Shown one piece after another: positions 1-6,013 of a stretch of DNA of 7,957 nt. The first letter of the stretch is position 1. The number at the start of each line of letters is the position of its first letter. The stretch covers positions 1 to 7,957 of the forward strand of contig CALGBN010000199.1 in NCBI GenBank assembly GCA_937877765.1, given 5' to 3'. The notes beneath the pieces were generated by a model. That model was not told the origin of the DNA. It was given only the letters and a program-made list of their open reading frames with translations, and did not search any database. The translations under genes were made by a program, and so were the position numbers. This stretch comes from Candidatus Bathyarchaeota archaeon (GTDB taxonomy: Archaea; Thermoproteota; Bathyarchaeia; TCS64).

Positions 1-53
1 GGCTAGGAGAACCCGGCAACCAAACACTATGCATCCCAACAATGTTTTAAACG

Positions 54-1652
54 TTATTCCTTGGAGTAGACTCGTTTTCCCTCGACAAAGGTCATCTCAC
101 AGGTCCAGTCCTTGAGCTTTTCATGTTCAATATCTAAGGGGTTAAAGTTCCATACAGCCAAGTCAGCGTATTTTCCCACCTCGATTGAACCTATTTTGTC
201 TTCCATGAAGCAGTGTTTAGCAGCGGACTTTGTGTAGAAGCTTAGGGCGGTTTTTGGGTCTACTGCTTCCTTGGTTCCTAGTGTGTTTCCTTTGATGGTT
301 TTTCGTGTCACCGATGCGTATAATCCAATGTTTGGGAGGGGTGGGGTAACGGTAGCGTCATGACTGATGCCAACAGGCACCCCTAGCTCGGTTAATGTTT
401 TTACAGGCATACATTCCTTACATCGCTCGATTCCAAGAGCTTCAATGAAGCTCTCACCAAGGAAATAGAAGAAGGGAGTCTGGGTGTTAACCATAACTCC
501 TAGATCAACTAGTTGTTTCTTTGCTTTCTCTGTAGGGAAGTAACAGTGGACAATCTGGTGTCTTGGATCGGGTCTAGGGCTAGTCTTTTGAGCGTACTCA
601 TATGCATCCATGGTCATGTCTATGGCTTGGTCTCCGATGGCGTGGATGGCTATTTGGAACCCGTTTCTATGACCGAGTTCAACCATCTGGTTAAGTTCAT
701 CTTGCCGGATCATCATATTTCCATACACATCAGGCTTGTCCTGATATCCATCATAGAAAAGGGCGGTTCGCGGCCCAACTCCACCATCGACAGCCATTTT
801 AAGCCCAGTAATTCTGAGTATATCATCTCCACCAACTACATAGTTATCGACAGCCCACTGAGTTTCATTGAGGCTCTGTAGGAAACCAATCTGTATCTGT
901 ACCCTATGGGTGAGTTGGTCTCTTCTGTGACTCTCCATAAAAGCCTCAATATCCTCTGCTAACAGACCCGGCTCAATCACAGTGGTAAACCCAACAGCGT
1001 GGAAATCCCTACACGCTTGTTGAATGGCTTTTAACTTGTCTTCTTGGTTCCATTTGATGACGTCAAGAACTAGTTTAGTAGCCTGACCTCTGAGTAAGCC
1101 TGTTGTCTCTCCGTTCTCATTCTTTTCGATTACACCGAACTCGGGGCTAACTGTATTCTTGTTCACGCCGGCAAGTTCCAATGCCTTACTATTTGCAACA
1201 CCCATCTGGAAAACACGCTTTATGTAGACTGGGTTATCTGGGCTCACAGGGTCAAGATCATGTTTAGTAGGGTATCTTTTCTCCTCAAGTAGTGTCTCAT
1301 CCCAGACATGGGCGATTATCCATTGTCCCTTTGGTGCGGTTTTGATTCGTTCTTCAATCTTAGATACTATTTCTATGATACTCTTCGCTTTGGGGTATCG
1401 TATGTCGATGATGAAAGCCGAGGAAATACCGTGTTCAAGAAAGTGGTCATGAGTATTCACCAAACCAGGTGTACAACATCTTCCATCAAGGTCTATAACC
1501 TCGGTCATTGGTCCAATGAGTCGTTTTACCTCTGGCTTACTACCAACAGCAATTATTTTTCCGTCTTGGACCGCCAAAGCGTCTACTGTGCCACGTTTTG
1601 GGTCCATTGTGACGACTGGTCCGTTTTGGATAACTAGATCAGCGAAAGACAT
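54..1652 (-). CDS. YtcJ-type metal-dependent amidohydrolase (amidohydrolase_3 family)
   Basis: A 532-residue cytoplasmic protein of the amidohydrolase superfamily, YtcJ-like branch, which hydrolyses C-N bonds such as amides or ureido groups; the substrate cannot be told from sequence. Visible order: N-terminal beta-sandwich segment (1-60); first metal motif P-G-L-V-N-T-H-D-H at 62-70; K285 and D289 in the 'GLKMAVDGG' strand; H337-A-I-G-D341; H369 in 'QIVHC'; H431-D432 with the following 'TPPLPNIGLYASVTR', the usual position of the family's 'GSD.P...P' motif; and the C-terminal 'GSIEVGKYADLAVW' (488-501) that closes the sandwich. Length is normal for the family and all landmark motifs are present, so it should be active. 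No signal peptide. The ATG at 1652 has no clear Shine-Dalgarno; a TTTTTA tract about 28 nt upstream could be a TATA box for leaderless expression, but co-transcription with the GNAT gene 38 bp upstream is as likely. Last gene of the minus-strand cluster. The family call is firm; the substrate is unknown. Confidence 0.9.
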   Translation of the reverse strand: MSFADLVIQNGPVVTMDPKRGTVDALAVQDGKIIAVGSKPEVKRLIGPMTEVIDLDGRCCTPGLVNTHDHFLEHGISSAFIIDIRYPKAKSIIEIVSKIEERIKTAPKGQWIIAHVWDETLLEEKRYPTKHDLDPVSPDNPVYIKRVFQMGVANSKALELAGVNKNTVSPEFGVIEKNENGETTGLLRGQATKLVLDVIKWNQEDKLKAIQQACRDFHAVGFTTVIEPGLLAEDIEAFMESHRRDQLTHRVQIQIGFLQSLNETQWAVDNYVVGGDDILRITGLKMAVDGGVGPRTALFYDGYQDKPDVYGNMMIRQDELNQMVELGHRNGFQIAIHAIGDQAIDMTMDAYEYAQKTSPRPDPRHQIVHCYFPTEKAKKQLVDLGVMVNTQTPFFYFLGESFIEALGIERCKECMPVKTLTELGVPVGISHDATVTPPLPNIGLYASVTRKTIKGNTLGTKEAVDPKTALSFYTKSAAKHCFMEDKIGSIEVGKYADLAVWNFNPLDIEHEKLKDWTCEMTFVEGKRVYSKE

Positions 1653-1690
1653 GGTTTACTGATGGCGGTTTATGCCTAAAAATTGTCTCT

Positions 1691-2137
1691 TCACAACTTC
1701 AAACGCCAGTACTCGCCATCATCATGGAAGCCTCGTCTGGTATAGAGAGGTTTACCCAAATCGCTAGGATTATTCACCTGTAGGTCAAAGCAATTCATCG
1801 TTTTTGCTTCTTTGATGGCTTCATCCAGTAGTTTTCCGCCTATCCCCATGCCTCTTGAATCCTCATCCACGATATACTCCTCAATTCGAGCATAATGACC
1901 ACCGCTTCTTATCGCAACAGGATAGGATAGTGTGATGACGCCGAGAATCTTTAAATCTATTTCAGCCACTAAGATTACGCCCAGTATCGGGTTCTCCAAT
2001 ATCTGATGATATATTGATGAACTTACTGTTTGATCCACTTTGTATTCATCAGTTCGATGTCTTGAGGTTAATCTACTGAATAACTCGAGTACCTGCTTCT
2101 CATCAGATAATTTGGCTTTGCGTATGATTAGTGGCAT
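1691..2137 (-). CDS. GNAT-family N-acetyltransferase
   Basis: A small (148 residue) acetyl-CoA-dependent N-acetyltransferase of the GNAT fold; the acceptor is unknown. The protein opens with 'PLIIRKAKLSDEKQVLELF', the typical first strand and helix of GNATs, and carries motif A as 'RGMGIGGKLL', the R-x-x-G-x-G pyrophosphate loop for acetyl-CoA, after the strand 'ARIEEYIVDEDSR'. The tail 'GKPLYTRRGFHDDGEYWRLKL' is the usual motif B ending (Y-x-x-x-G-F). Complete and of normal length. I chose the ATG at 2137 because the GNAT fold starts directly after it; a TTG at 2152 would add five residues and has no ribosome binding site. It lies 40 bp after rpiA and 38 bp before the amidohydrolase, so it is probably part of the same transcript. 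Nothing in the context identifies a substrate. Confidence 0.87.
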   Translation of the reverse strand: MPLIIRKAKLSDEKQVLELFSRLTSRHRTDEYKVDQTVSSSIYHQILENPILGVILVAEIDLKILGVITLSYPVAIRSGGHYARIEEYIVDEDSRGMGIGGKLLDEAIKEAKTMNCFDLQVNNPSDLGKPLYTRRGFHDDGEYWRLKL

Positions 2138-2177
2138 AGATGATGTGTACAATAACTGGTTTTAGGAGTTTGGATAA

Positions 2178-2873
2178 CTAGAAACGTGTAAGGGTCTTGA
2201 CACCATTCTGAGTGCCAACATATGCGATCTTACAGTAACCAATGAATAACCCTGTCTCCATGACGCCCTGCACAGAGTGAAGCCGTGCATTCAGGTAACC
2301 CGGGTTATGTATAGGTCCAAAATCAGCGTCAATCAGGTTATTCCCGTTATCAGTAACAACTGGACCAAGTTTACCAACAGCTTGACGAATATCAGGTTTA
2401 GCACCCATATTACGAAGCTTCCTACTTACAGGGGCTACTGCCATTGGGTGGACCTCAAGATAGACAGGTTGATCCCGTCCCAGAACATCAGTGACCTTGG
2501 TTTGATCAGCAACCAGCACATATTCCTTGCAGCAACTAGCAACGATCTTCTCTCTTAGAAGTGCGCCGCCGCCTCCTTTTATGGCGTTAAGCTCTTGGTC
2601 TATCTGGTCTGCTCCGTCAAATCCAAAGTCTAGTACCGGGAACTCGTCCAGTGTGGTTAAGGGTATTTGGGCTTTCACTGCTTCCTGTATGGCTTGATAG
2701 CTTGTGGGTACGGCTCTGATTCCACGAAGTTCTCCGTTTCGTATCTTTTCGCCGATTATCCGTATACCTTCGGCTGCAGTTGTACCGCTTCCTATCCCGA
2801 TAACCATATCGTCTTTGATGTGTTCAACAACCTTCTCGGCTGCTTTAATCTTCGCCTCATGTACCCAGCTCAT
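2178..2873 (-). CDS. rpiA: Ribose-5-phosphate isomerase A
   Basis: Interconverts ribose 5-phosphate and ribulose 5-phosphate in the cytoplasm, feeding nucleotide and aromatic amino acid synthesis. In many archaea it works with the ribulose monophosphate route or a partial pentose phosphate pathway. At 231 residues it has the usual RpiA length. Diagnostic motifs are all present: the phosphate loop G26-I-G-S-G-T-T32, the substrate segment D86-G-A-D89, and the catalytic stretch K99-G-G-G-G-A-L-L-R-E108-K, in which the glutamate is the general base of the family, followed by 'VVTDNGN' at 172-178 and the C-terminal 'YVGTQNGVKTLTR'. The ATG overlaps the stop codon of the upstream coiled-coil gene as ATGA, with GGAG eight bases before it inside that gene. 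Translation is therefore probably coupled. All key residues are intact and I see no other plausible identity. Confidence 0.97.
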   Translation of the reverse strand: MSWVHEAKIKAAEKVVEHIKDDMVIGIGSGTTAAEGIRIIGEKIRNGELRGIRAVPTSYQAIQEAVKAQIPLTTLDEFPVLDFGFDGADQIDQELNAIKGGGGALLREKIVASCCKEYVLVADQTKVTDVLGRDQPVYLEVHPMAVAPVSRKLRNMGAKPDIRQAVGKLGPVVTDNGNNLIDADFGPIHNPGYLNARLHSVQGVMETGLFIGYCKIAYVGTQNGVKTLTRF

Positions 2874-3604
2874 TGTTCCAGCTCCAAGCGCTCTAGCTCC
2901 TCTAGCTCCTTCAAAACGTCCTGTTTAAGCTTATCTAATCTATCCTCAACAGTATCACGTCTACCTCTTCCACCGGCCTCTTCATCGTCTTCATCCTCTG
3001 GCTCCTCTTCCTTATCGTCTCCTGGAGGTGGACGTGGTCTTGTTCTTCTTGGTCTTGGCTGTGGTTCTGGCTCTGGTTCCGGTTCTGGCTCTGGTTGCTG
3101 AATATTGAGTTCCTTTATTATGAGGTCTATCTGGCTCTGTGTACTTGATAATGTCTGTTGGAACTGCTCGATGATGTTCTGTCTTATGTCCTCTAGCTCG
3201 TTGAGGCTAACTATGAGTTCAGCTTTCTTTAACTGCTCATCTACTTGCTGCATCTCGGCTTCATAGTTCTTCCCAAGCCGCTCACGCTCATCCTTGCTTA
3301 TCTCTCCATTATCCTCTGCTTCAAAGAGACGCTTCATCACCATGCTTAGGATTTCTTGTTGCAGTGTAAGGGTGCGTATCTGGGTTCGTGCTATCTCTAC
3401 TTGTGATCGCTCCGTGATAGTGGGTAGATCAGGCATCTTTACTTTACGTGGCTCCACCTCAACGACTATGGGGGATTTTTCATCTTCATTCTTGGCTGGT
3501 TTCTTTGTTCCTTCTGTTGCTCTTAGAAACATTATGATGGCAACAGCTGCTACGATGAGGGCGCCTATTCCCAGTATCATGTCAGTGGTTAAAGTGATAG
3601 CCAT
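2870..3604 (-). CDS. Membrane-anchored coiled-coil protein with Glu-Pro repeat, function unknown
   Basis: Not a family I recognise. Residues are counted from the GTG at 3613; the preferred start is the in-frame ATG at 3604 (residue 4), preceded by GTGAG. Residues 11-30 form one hydrophobic segment (ILGIGALIVAAVAIIMFL) that looks like an uncleaved membrane anchor. A basic/acidic linker follows, then a helical region rich in heptad-like spacing (about 65-170), including 'NGEISKDERERLGKNYEAEM', which resembles the short 'GEIs..E...L...Y' helical pair seen in many archaeal coiled-coil proteins. Next come a Glu-Pro repeat (174-186), an Arg/Pro-rich stretch, an acidic stretch (200-212), and a final amphipathic Leu/Glu helix (220-247). 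The soluble part is probably cytoplasmic. It is the first gene after the TATA box at 3632-3641, and rpiA starts within its stop codon, so the two should be made together. Possible roles as scaffold or in envelope or division are speculation. Confidence 0.75.
   Translation of the reverse strand: MAITLTTDMILGIGALIVAAVAIIMFLRATEGTKKPAKNEDEKSPIVVEVEPRKVKMPDLPTITERSQVEIARTQIRTLTLQQEILSMVMKRLFEAEDNGEISKDERERLGKNYEAEMQQVDEQLKKAELIVSLNELEDIRQNIIEQFQQTLSSTQSQIDLIIKELNIQQPEPEPEPEPEPQPRPRRTRPRPPPGDDKEEEPEDEDDEEAGGRGRRDTVEDRLDKLKQDVLKELEELERLELEQ
3056..3094 (-). repeat. Glu-Pro hexanucleotide repeat inside the coiled-coil gene
   Basis: A run of 6-bp units (GGTTCT/GGCTCT on the plus strand) encodes alternating Pro-Glu at residues 174-184 of the coiled-coil protein, ending PQP. 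The units vary at the third codon position, so it is a coding low-complexity tract rather than a perfect microsatellite. It probably forms an extended, stiff spacer between the coiled coil and the acidic C-terminal helix. Such tracts can change length by slippage. Confidence 0.75.
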
Positions 3605-3631
3605 GCAGTTCACTCACTTCTTTAAGCCTTA

Positions 3632-3641
3632 GATATATAAG
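3632..3641 (-). promoter_or_regulatory. TATA box of the coiled-coil/rpiA operon
   Basis: On the minus strand the sequence reads GCTTATATATC, a near-ideal archaeal TATA box. Its centre is about 32 nt before the ATG at 3604, so transcription should begin near 3610. That leaves a leader of only a few bases, or starts right at the alternative GTG (3613). It is the only strong TATA element seen for the four-gene minus-strand cluster. Confidence 0.65.
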
Positions 3642-3683
3642 CGCTAACCCTGTTTATGTGATTGTCGCATCTAAATTGCATTA

Positions 3684-3695
3684 TTTATTATAATA
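3684..3695 (+). promoter_or_regulatory. Probable TATA box of the PurM-like/ThiN gene
   Basis: TTTATTATAATA stands out as an AT-rich block in the divergent intergenic region. At the usual archaeal spacing it predicts a transcript start near 3715 and a leader of about 60-80 nt before the GTG (3775) or ATG (3799) start. It lies about 45 bp from the oppositely directed TATA box of the rpiA operon, so the two promoters are back to back. Confidence 0.5.
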
Positions 3696-3725
3696 GACCG
3701 GGTATCCCCAGAAAGAGGTGAGTAA

Positions 3726-3760
3726 CCCTAGCTGAGAAGGCGGTGTTTTGGAGGCTTGGG
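3726..3760 (+). promoter_or_regulatory. Possible leader hairpin upstream of the ThiN-fusion gene
   Basis: CCCTAGC (3726-3732) can pair with GCTTGGG (3754-3760), giving a 7-bp stem with one U-U mismatch around a 21-nt loop. It lies in the predicted leader of the PurM-like/ThiN gene. The first strand runs into GCTGAGA, a heptamer also found in the TPP aptamer of this window, but the remaining conserved TPP blocks are absent. I infer only a possible structured leader; the pairing could be chance. Confidence 0.25.
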
Positions 3761-3774
3761 ATTTATAGGTTGAT

Positions 3775-5232
3775 GTGAATGATTTAAGGGGATTAATGAT
3801 GACGGATGTGCTTGGGCTCGGCAAGGTAACACGGGAGGTCTTCAACAGAAGCGTACTACCCTACATACCTGTTGAGAAAGAGATAGAGCTCGACGGAGCA
3901 ACAACCAACCTCACAGGGGAGACAGTTATCGCTCACAGTCCAAGCATCGGTGTACCATTAGAAGCCCTAGGGTTTTTCGCATTCCACTATTCAGCGAGTA
4001 ACGTTGCGTCTAAGTTTGGTAAACCTTCACATCTTATTTCTGGGATATATCTACCTTTGAGGTCTACTGAAGAGGAGCTTCGAATTATCGCCAAGAGTCT
4101 AGGTGATGAAGCAAAGAAATACGATGTAACGATAACCGCGGGGCAGACCGCTACTTATTATGGCGTGGAGATTCCCCTGCTTACATCAACATGCATGGGG
4201 AGAAGAATCAAAGCCCCTGCTGAGGTTAAGAGCGGGGATAAGGTTCTAGTCGCTGGTGCAGTGGGGGGCGAGGCTGTCTGGCTCAGTAAAATATCGCGTG
4301 GCGAGAAATCAGATATTTGGAAAAGGTTCACCCCCCTACCAACCATATTAGCGCTTCAGAGTGCTAATGGAATCAAATTGATGCATGATGTATCAGAAGG
4401 GGGTGTAAAAGGCTCACTTCTGGAAATAGCCGTAAATAACCACTATGGTTTGCACGTTTCTTCGGAGGGTGTTGCCTTGTATAAGGGCGCTGTGGAGCTT
4501 GAAGGGGATATTATGAGGGCTCCTACCTATGGCGCTTTGATTATAATCGCTGAATCTGATGCTGTAGCTGATGTTCAGGGGAGATGTGGTCAGCTTGGGT
4601 TACCCTGTAGCATTATCGGTACAGTAGTTTCTGAGCGTGGACTTGTTTTCAATGGTGAGTCTATCATTGAGCAGGAGCGCGTCAATCTAGATGAGATTTA
4701 TGGCAGCTTTGCCCAGAAAGATAGTTTACTTGATGAGTTGAATGATGCCATCAAACAAATTCAAGCGATCAGGAATCTTGTTGGTTTGATCCCGGAGGTG
4801 GGGATGAACATTGTCTACGCGAAAAAAGACGCAAGTTCAGCAAACGATATAGCAGGTCTGAGTGGACGCATAATCAAAGCAATGGGAGAACCCATGAGCT
4901 GTGGTGAAGTAACCTACGGTGCCTCAAAGTATCTCGCATCAGTTGTGCTTGAAGCCATGAAACACGAAGCTAGTAGACGTGCTGCTGTGAATATCAGAGG
5001 CGGCGATGACATCAAGCCAAAGCTTGAATCTCTTGGCTTGAAAGTAATGGTCTTACCATCAAAGATAGAAGGCGAAGGATGCCCTGTAGCCATCCATCTA
5101 CATCAAGCTGAGTCAATGGTTGACGCCTATCTGCATCCGGGAGACTATGGCGTAGAGGCTACAACTACTATTCTTGGTTCTTCGCCCGGGGCTTTGGTTG
5201 ATTTACTTGAGAAGTTGACGAGCCTTGAGTGA
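3775..5232 (+). CDS. PurM/AIR-synthase-like protein fused to a ThiN domain
   Basis: A two-domain cytoplasmic protein of 485 residues. Residues about 12-310 follow the PurM/HypE/ThiL ATP-binding fold: 'LGKVTREVFNRSVLP' opening, 'LPLRSTEEELRIIAKSLGDEAKKYDVTITAGQT' (94-125), 'VKSGDKVLVAGAVGGEAVWL', and the second-half signature 'HDVSEGGVKGSLLEIA' (204-219). Residues about 325-482 are a ThiN domain: 'IPEVGMNIVYA' (339-349), G364-R-I366, 'YGASKYLASVVL' (381-392), 'NIRG' (406-409), 'HPGDYG' (454-459) and 'TILGSSP'. In archaeal ThiD-ThiN proteins this fold makes thiamine phosphate from HMP-PP and HET-P. Here the His of the GASxH motif is Tyr386, the usual GKEP is GVEA, and the PurM half lacks the common 'ND' (S-N-V-A, 75-78) and GGH/GGE (AGQT, 122-125) residues. 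A sensor or altered activity is therefore plausible. The GTG at 3775 is the first start after an in-frame stop; the ATG at 3799, seven bases after AAGGGGAT, may be the true start. The methyltransferase overlaps its end. Confidence 0.82.
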   Translation: MNDLRGLMMTDVLGLGKVTREVFNRSVLPYIPVEKEIELDGATTNLTGETVIAHSPSIGVPLEALGFFAFHYSASNVASKFGKPSHLISGIYLPLRSTEEELRIIAKSLGDEAKKYDVTITAGQTATYYGVEIPLLTSTCMGRRIKAPAEVKSGDKVLVAGAVGGEAVWLSKISRGEKSDIWKRFTPLPTILALQSANGIKLMHDVSEGGVKGSLLEIAVNNHYGLHVSSEGVALYKGAVELEGDIMRAPTYGALIIIAESDAVADVQGRCGQLGLPCSIIGTVVSERGLVFNGESIIEQERVNLDEIYGSFAQKDSLLDELNDAIKQIQAIRNLVGLIPEVGMNIVYAKKDASSANDIAGLSGRIIKAMGEPMSCGEVTYGASKYLASVVLEAMKHEASRRAAVNIRGGDDIKPKLESLGLKVMVLPSKIEGEGCPVAIHLHQAESMVDAYLHPGDYGVEATTTILGSSPGALVDLLEKLTSLE

Positions 5233-5872
5233 TAAGATAAAAGCGTTTAACGTTGTTGCCGAGTCCTATGATATTTGGTATAAGCATCCGCAAGGTAAAC
5301 AAGTATTTGATGCAGAGAAAAACGCCGTAAACCACATGATCCCAAAACAGGGGATAGGAGTAGAGATCGGGGCAGGGACTGGAGTCTTCGCGGAGAGTCT
5401 AACAACAGAAGAAAGAACGATTCTTTGCCTTGATCCATCAGTCGAGATGATTAAGAAAGCAAAGGAAAGAGAACTACCATGTATTTTGGGTGTAGGGGAC
5501 TCTATTCCGCTGAGGAAATTGATTGATTTCGGGTACATGATTACGGTCCTTGAGTTTCTCAATGAGCCAATCAAATTATTCAAAGAAGTCAGAGAAAACT
5601 CCAAAGAAAACCATGTTTTTTCGATTCTCTTTATCAACACAGAAAGCAACTGGGGCGACCTATACAGGGATATCGGTGCAAAAGGAGATCCAGTTTTCCA
5701 GCATGCTAGATTCTATACATTAGAAGATGTATCAATGATGCTTGAAGAGGTTGGTTATAGGATATCTGATGCCAAGGGTACACTGAACTCTGATCCAATG
5801 AAACAAGAAGTAGATGTAGACCTCGTTGAGCCTAGTAAACAGAGTGGCGTAATCATAGTTAAGGCAGAATAG
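5225..5872 (+). CDS. Class I SAM-dependent methyltransferase
   Basis: A 215-residue soluble methyltransferase of the Rossmann-fold class I type. Motif I is V46-E-I-G-A-G-T-G-V54 (the SAM-binding Gly loop), the acidic residue binding the ribose is D70 in 'LCLDPSVEMIKKAK', and G91-D-S-I-P-L marks the adenine-binding turn. The later part, 'FINTESNWGDLY...FQHARFYTLEDVSMMLEEVGY', matches from memory the pattern of small 'FY..A.F' methyltransferases common in archaea and anaerobic bacteria whose substrate is unknown. The start is a TTG (5225) inside the last codons of the ThiN-fusion gene, an 8-bp overlap. The family's usual N-terminus 'AFNVVAESYDIWY' begins right after it and no other in-frame start fits. 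No strong ribosome binding site is visible, so translation may depend on the upstream gene. The overlap suggests a shared function with the ThiN fusion, but nothing shows that it acts on thiamine. Confidence 0.87.
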   Translation: MSDKIKAFNVVAESYDIWYKHPQGKQVFDAEKNAVNHMIPKQGIGVEIGAGTGVFAESLTTEERTILCLDPSVEMIKKAKERELPCILGVGDSIPLRKLIDFGYMITVLEFLNEPIKLFKEVRENSKENHVFSILFINTESNWGDLYRDIGAKGDPVFQHARFYTLEDVSMMLEEVGYRISDAKGTLNSDPMKQEVDVDLVEPSKQSGVIIVKAE

Positions 5873-5890
5873 CTTGTTTTTCTGGTAAAG

Positions 5891-5898
5891 TTTATAAC
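5891..5898 (+). promoter_or_regulatory. TATA box of thiT
   Basis: TTTATAAC, preceded by the purine-rich GTAAAG that could serve as a BRE, lies 18 bp after the methyltransferase stop. Usual archaeal spacing puts transcript start at about 5919-5922, just before the first conserved GGGG of the TPP aptamer. thiT would thus have its own promoter and a leader made up almost entirely of the riboswitch. Confidence 0.65.
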
Positions 5899-5917
5899 GA
5901 GTAGCTGGGGCACTTTC

Positions 5918-6010
5918 AGTGAAGGGGAGCTGGGCAGCAGTCCGGCTGAGAGGCACGCGAACGCGTCGACCCTTTGAACCTGATCCAGGTAATACTGGCG
6001 GAGGAAGAAA
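5918..6010 (+). promoter_or_regulatory. TPP riboswitch (THI element)
   Basis: The conserved TPP aptamer blocks occur in order: GGGG-A-GC (5924-5930), TGAGA (5947-5951), ACCC (5969-5972), TTGAACCTGATC (5974-5985), and CCAGGTAATACTGGCGGAGG to 6004. Helices: P2 pairs 5924-5927 with 5970-5973; P3 pairs GCTGG (5929-5933) with CCGGC (5942-5946); an extra hairpin ACGC-GAAC-GCGT (5955-5966) is inserted before P2's second strand; P5 pairs CCAG (5985-5988) with CTGG (5995-5998); P4 pairs CCT (5979-5981) with AGG (6002-6004). P1 is weak: at best UUUC (5914-5917) with GAAA (6007-6010), and the predicted transcript start may exclude it. The AGG of P4 is the core of the thiT ribosome binding site, so TPP binding should block translation of the transporter. 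The element directly precedes a thiamine transporter, which supports the call strongly. Confidence 0.96.
6000..6004 (+). promoter_or_regulatory. Shine-Dalgarno of thiT, embedded in aptamer helix P4
   Basis: GGAGG ends nine bases before the ATG at 6014, ideal spacing. Its AGG is the 3' strand of P4 of the TPP aptamer, so the ribosome site is masked by the ligand-binding fold itself with no separate expression platform. Confidence 0.85.
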
Positions 6011-6013
6011 ATA

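Noticed and set aside
1..53. A tRNA end or the start of a further minus-strand gene
   Set aside because: GGGTTC and a short open frame from an ATG can be read on the minus strand, but no cloverleaf, ribosome site or sufficient length is present.
2667..3101. Plus-strand open frame with a Ser-rich and Gly-Ser repeat tail
   Set aside because: It is the antisense shadow of rpiA and of the Glu-Pro repeat of the coiled-coil gene; it has no start signals and no domain.
3696..3774. A second TPP riboswitch upstream of the ThiN fusion
   Set aside because: Only GCTGAGA is shared; the GAACCTGAT block and the P5 hairpin are missing, so a canonical THI element cannot be supported.
3775..5232. Annotation as ThiL (thiamine monophosphate kinase)
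   Set aside because: The genomic context is tempting, but the G-D-D and S-D-I-A-A-M-G signatures of ThiL are absent from the PurM-like half.
5266..5649. Minus-strand 127-codon open frame within the methyltransferase
   Set aside because: It is fully antisense to a gene with clear SAM-binding motifs and has no recognisable domain.
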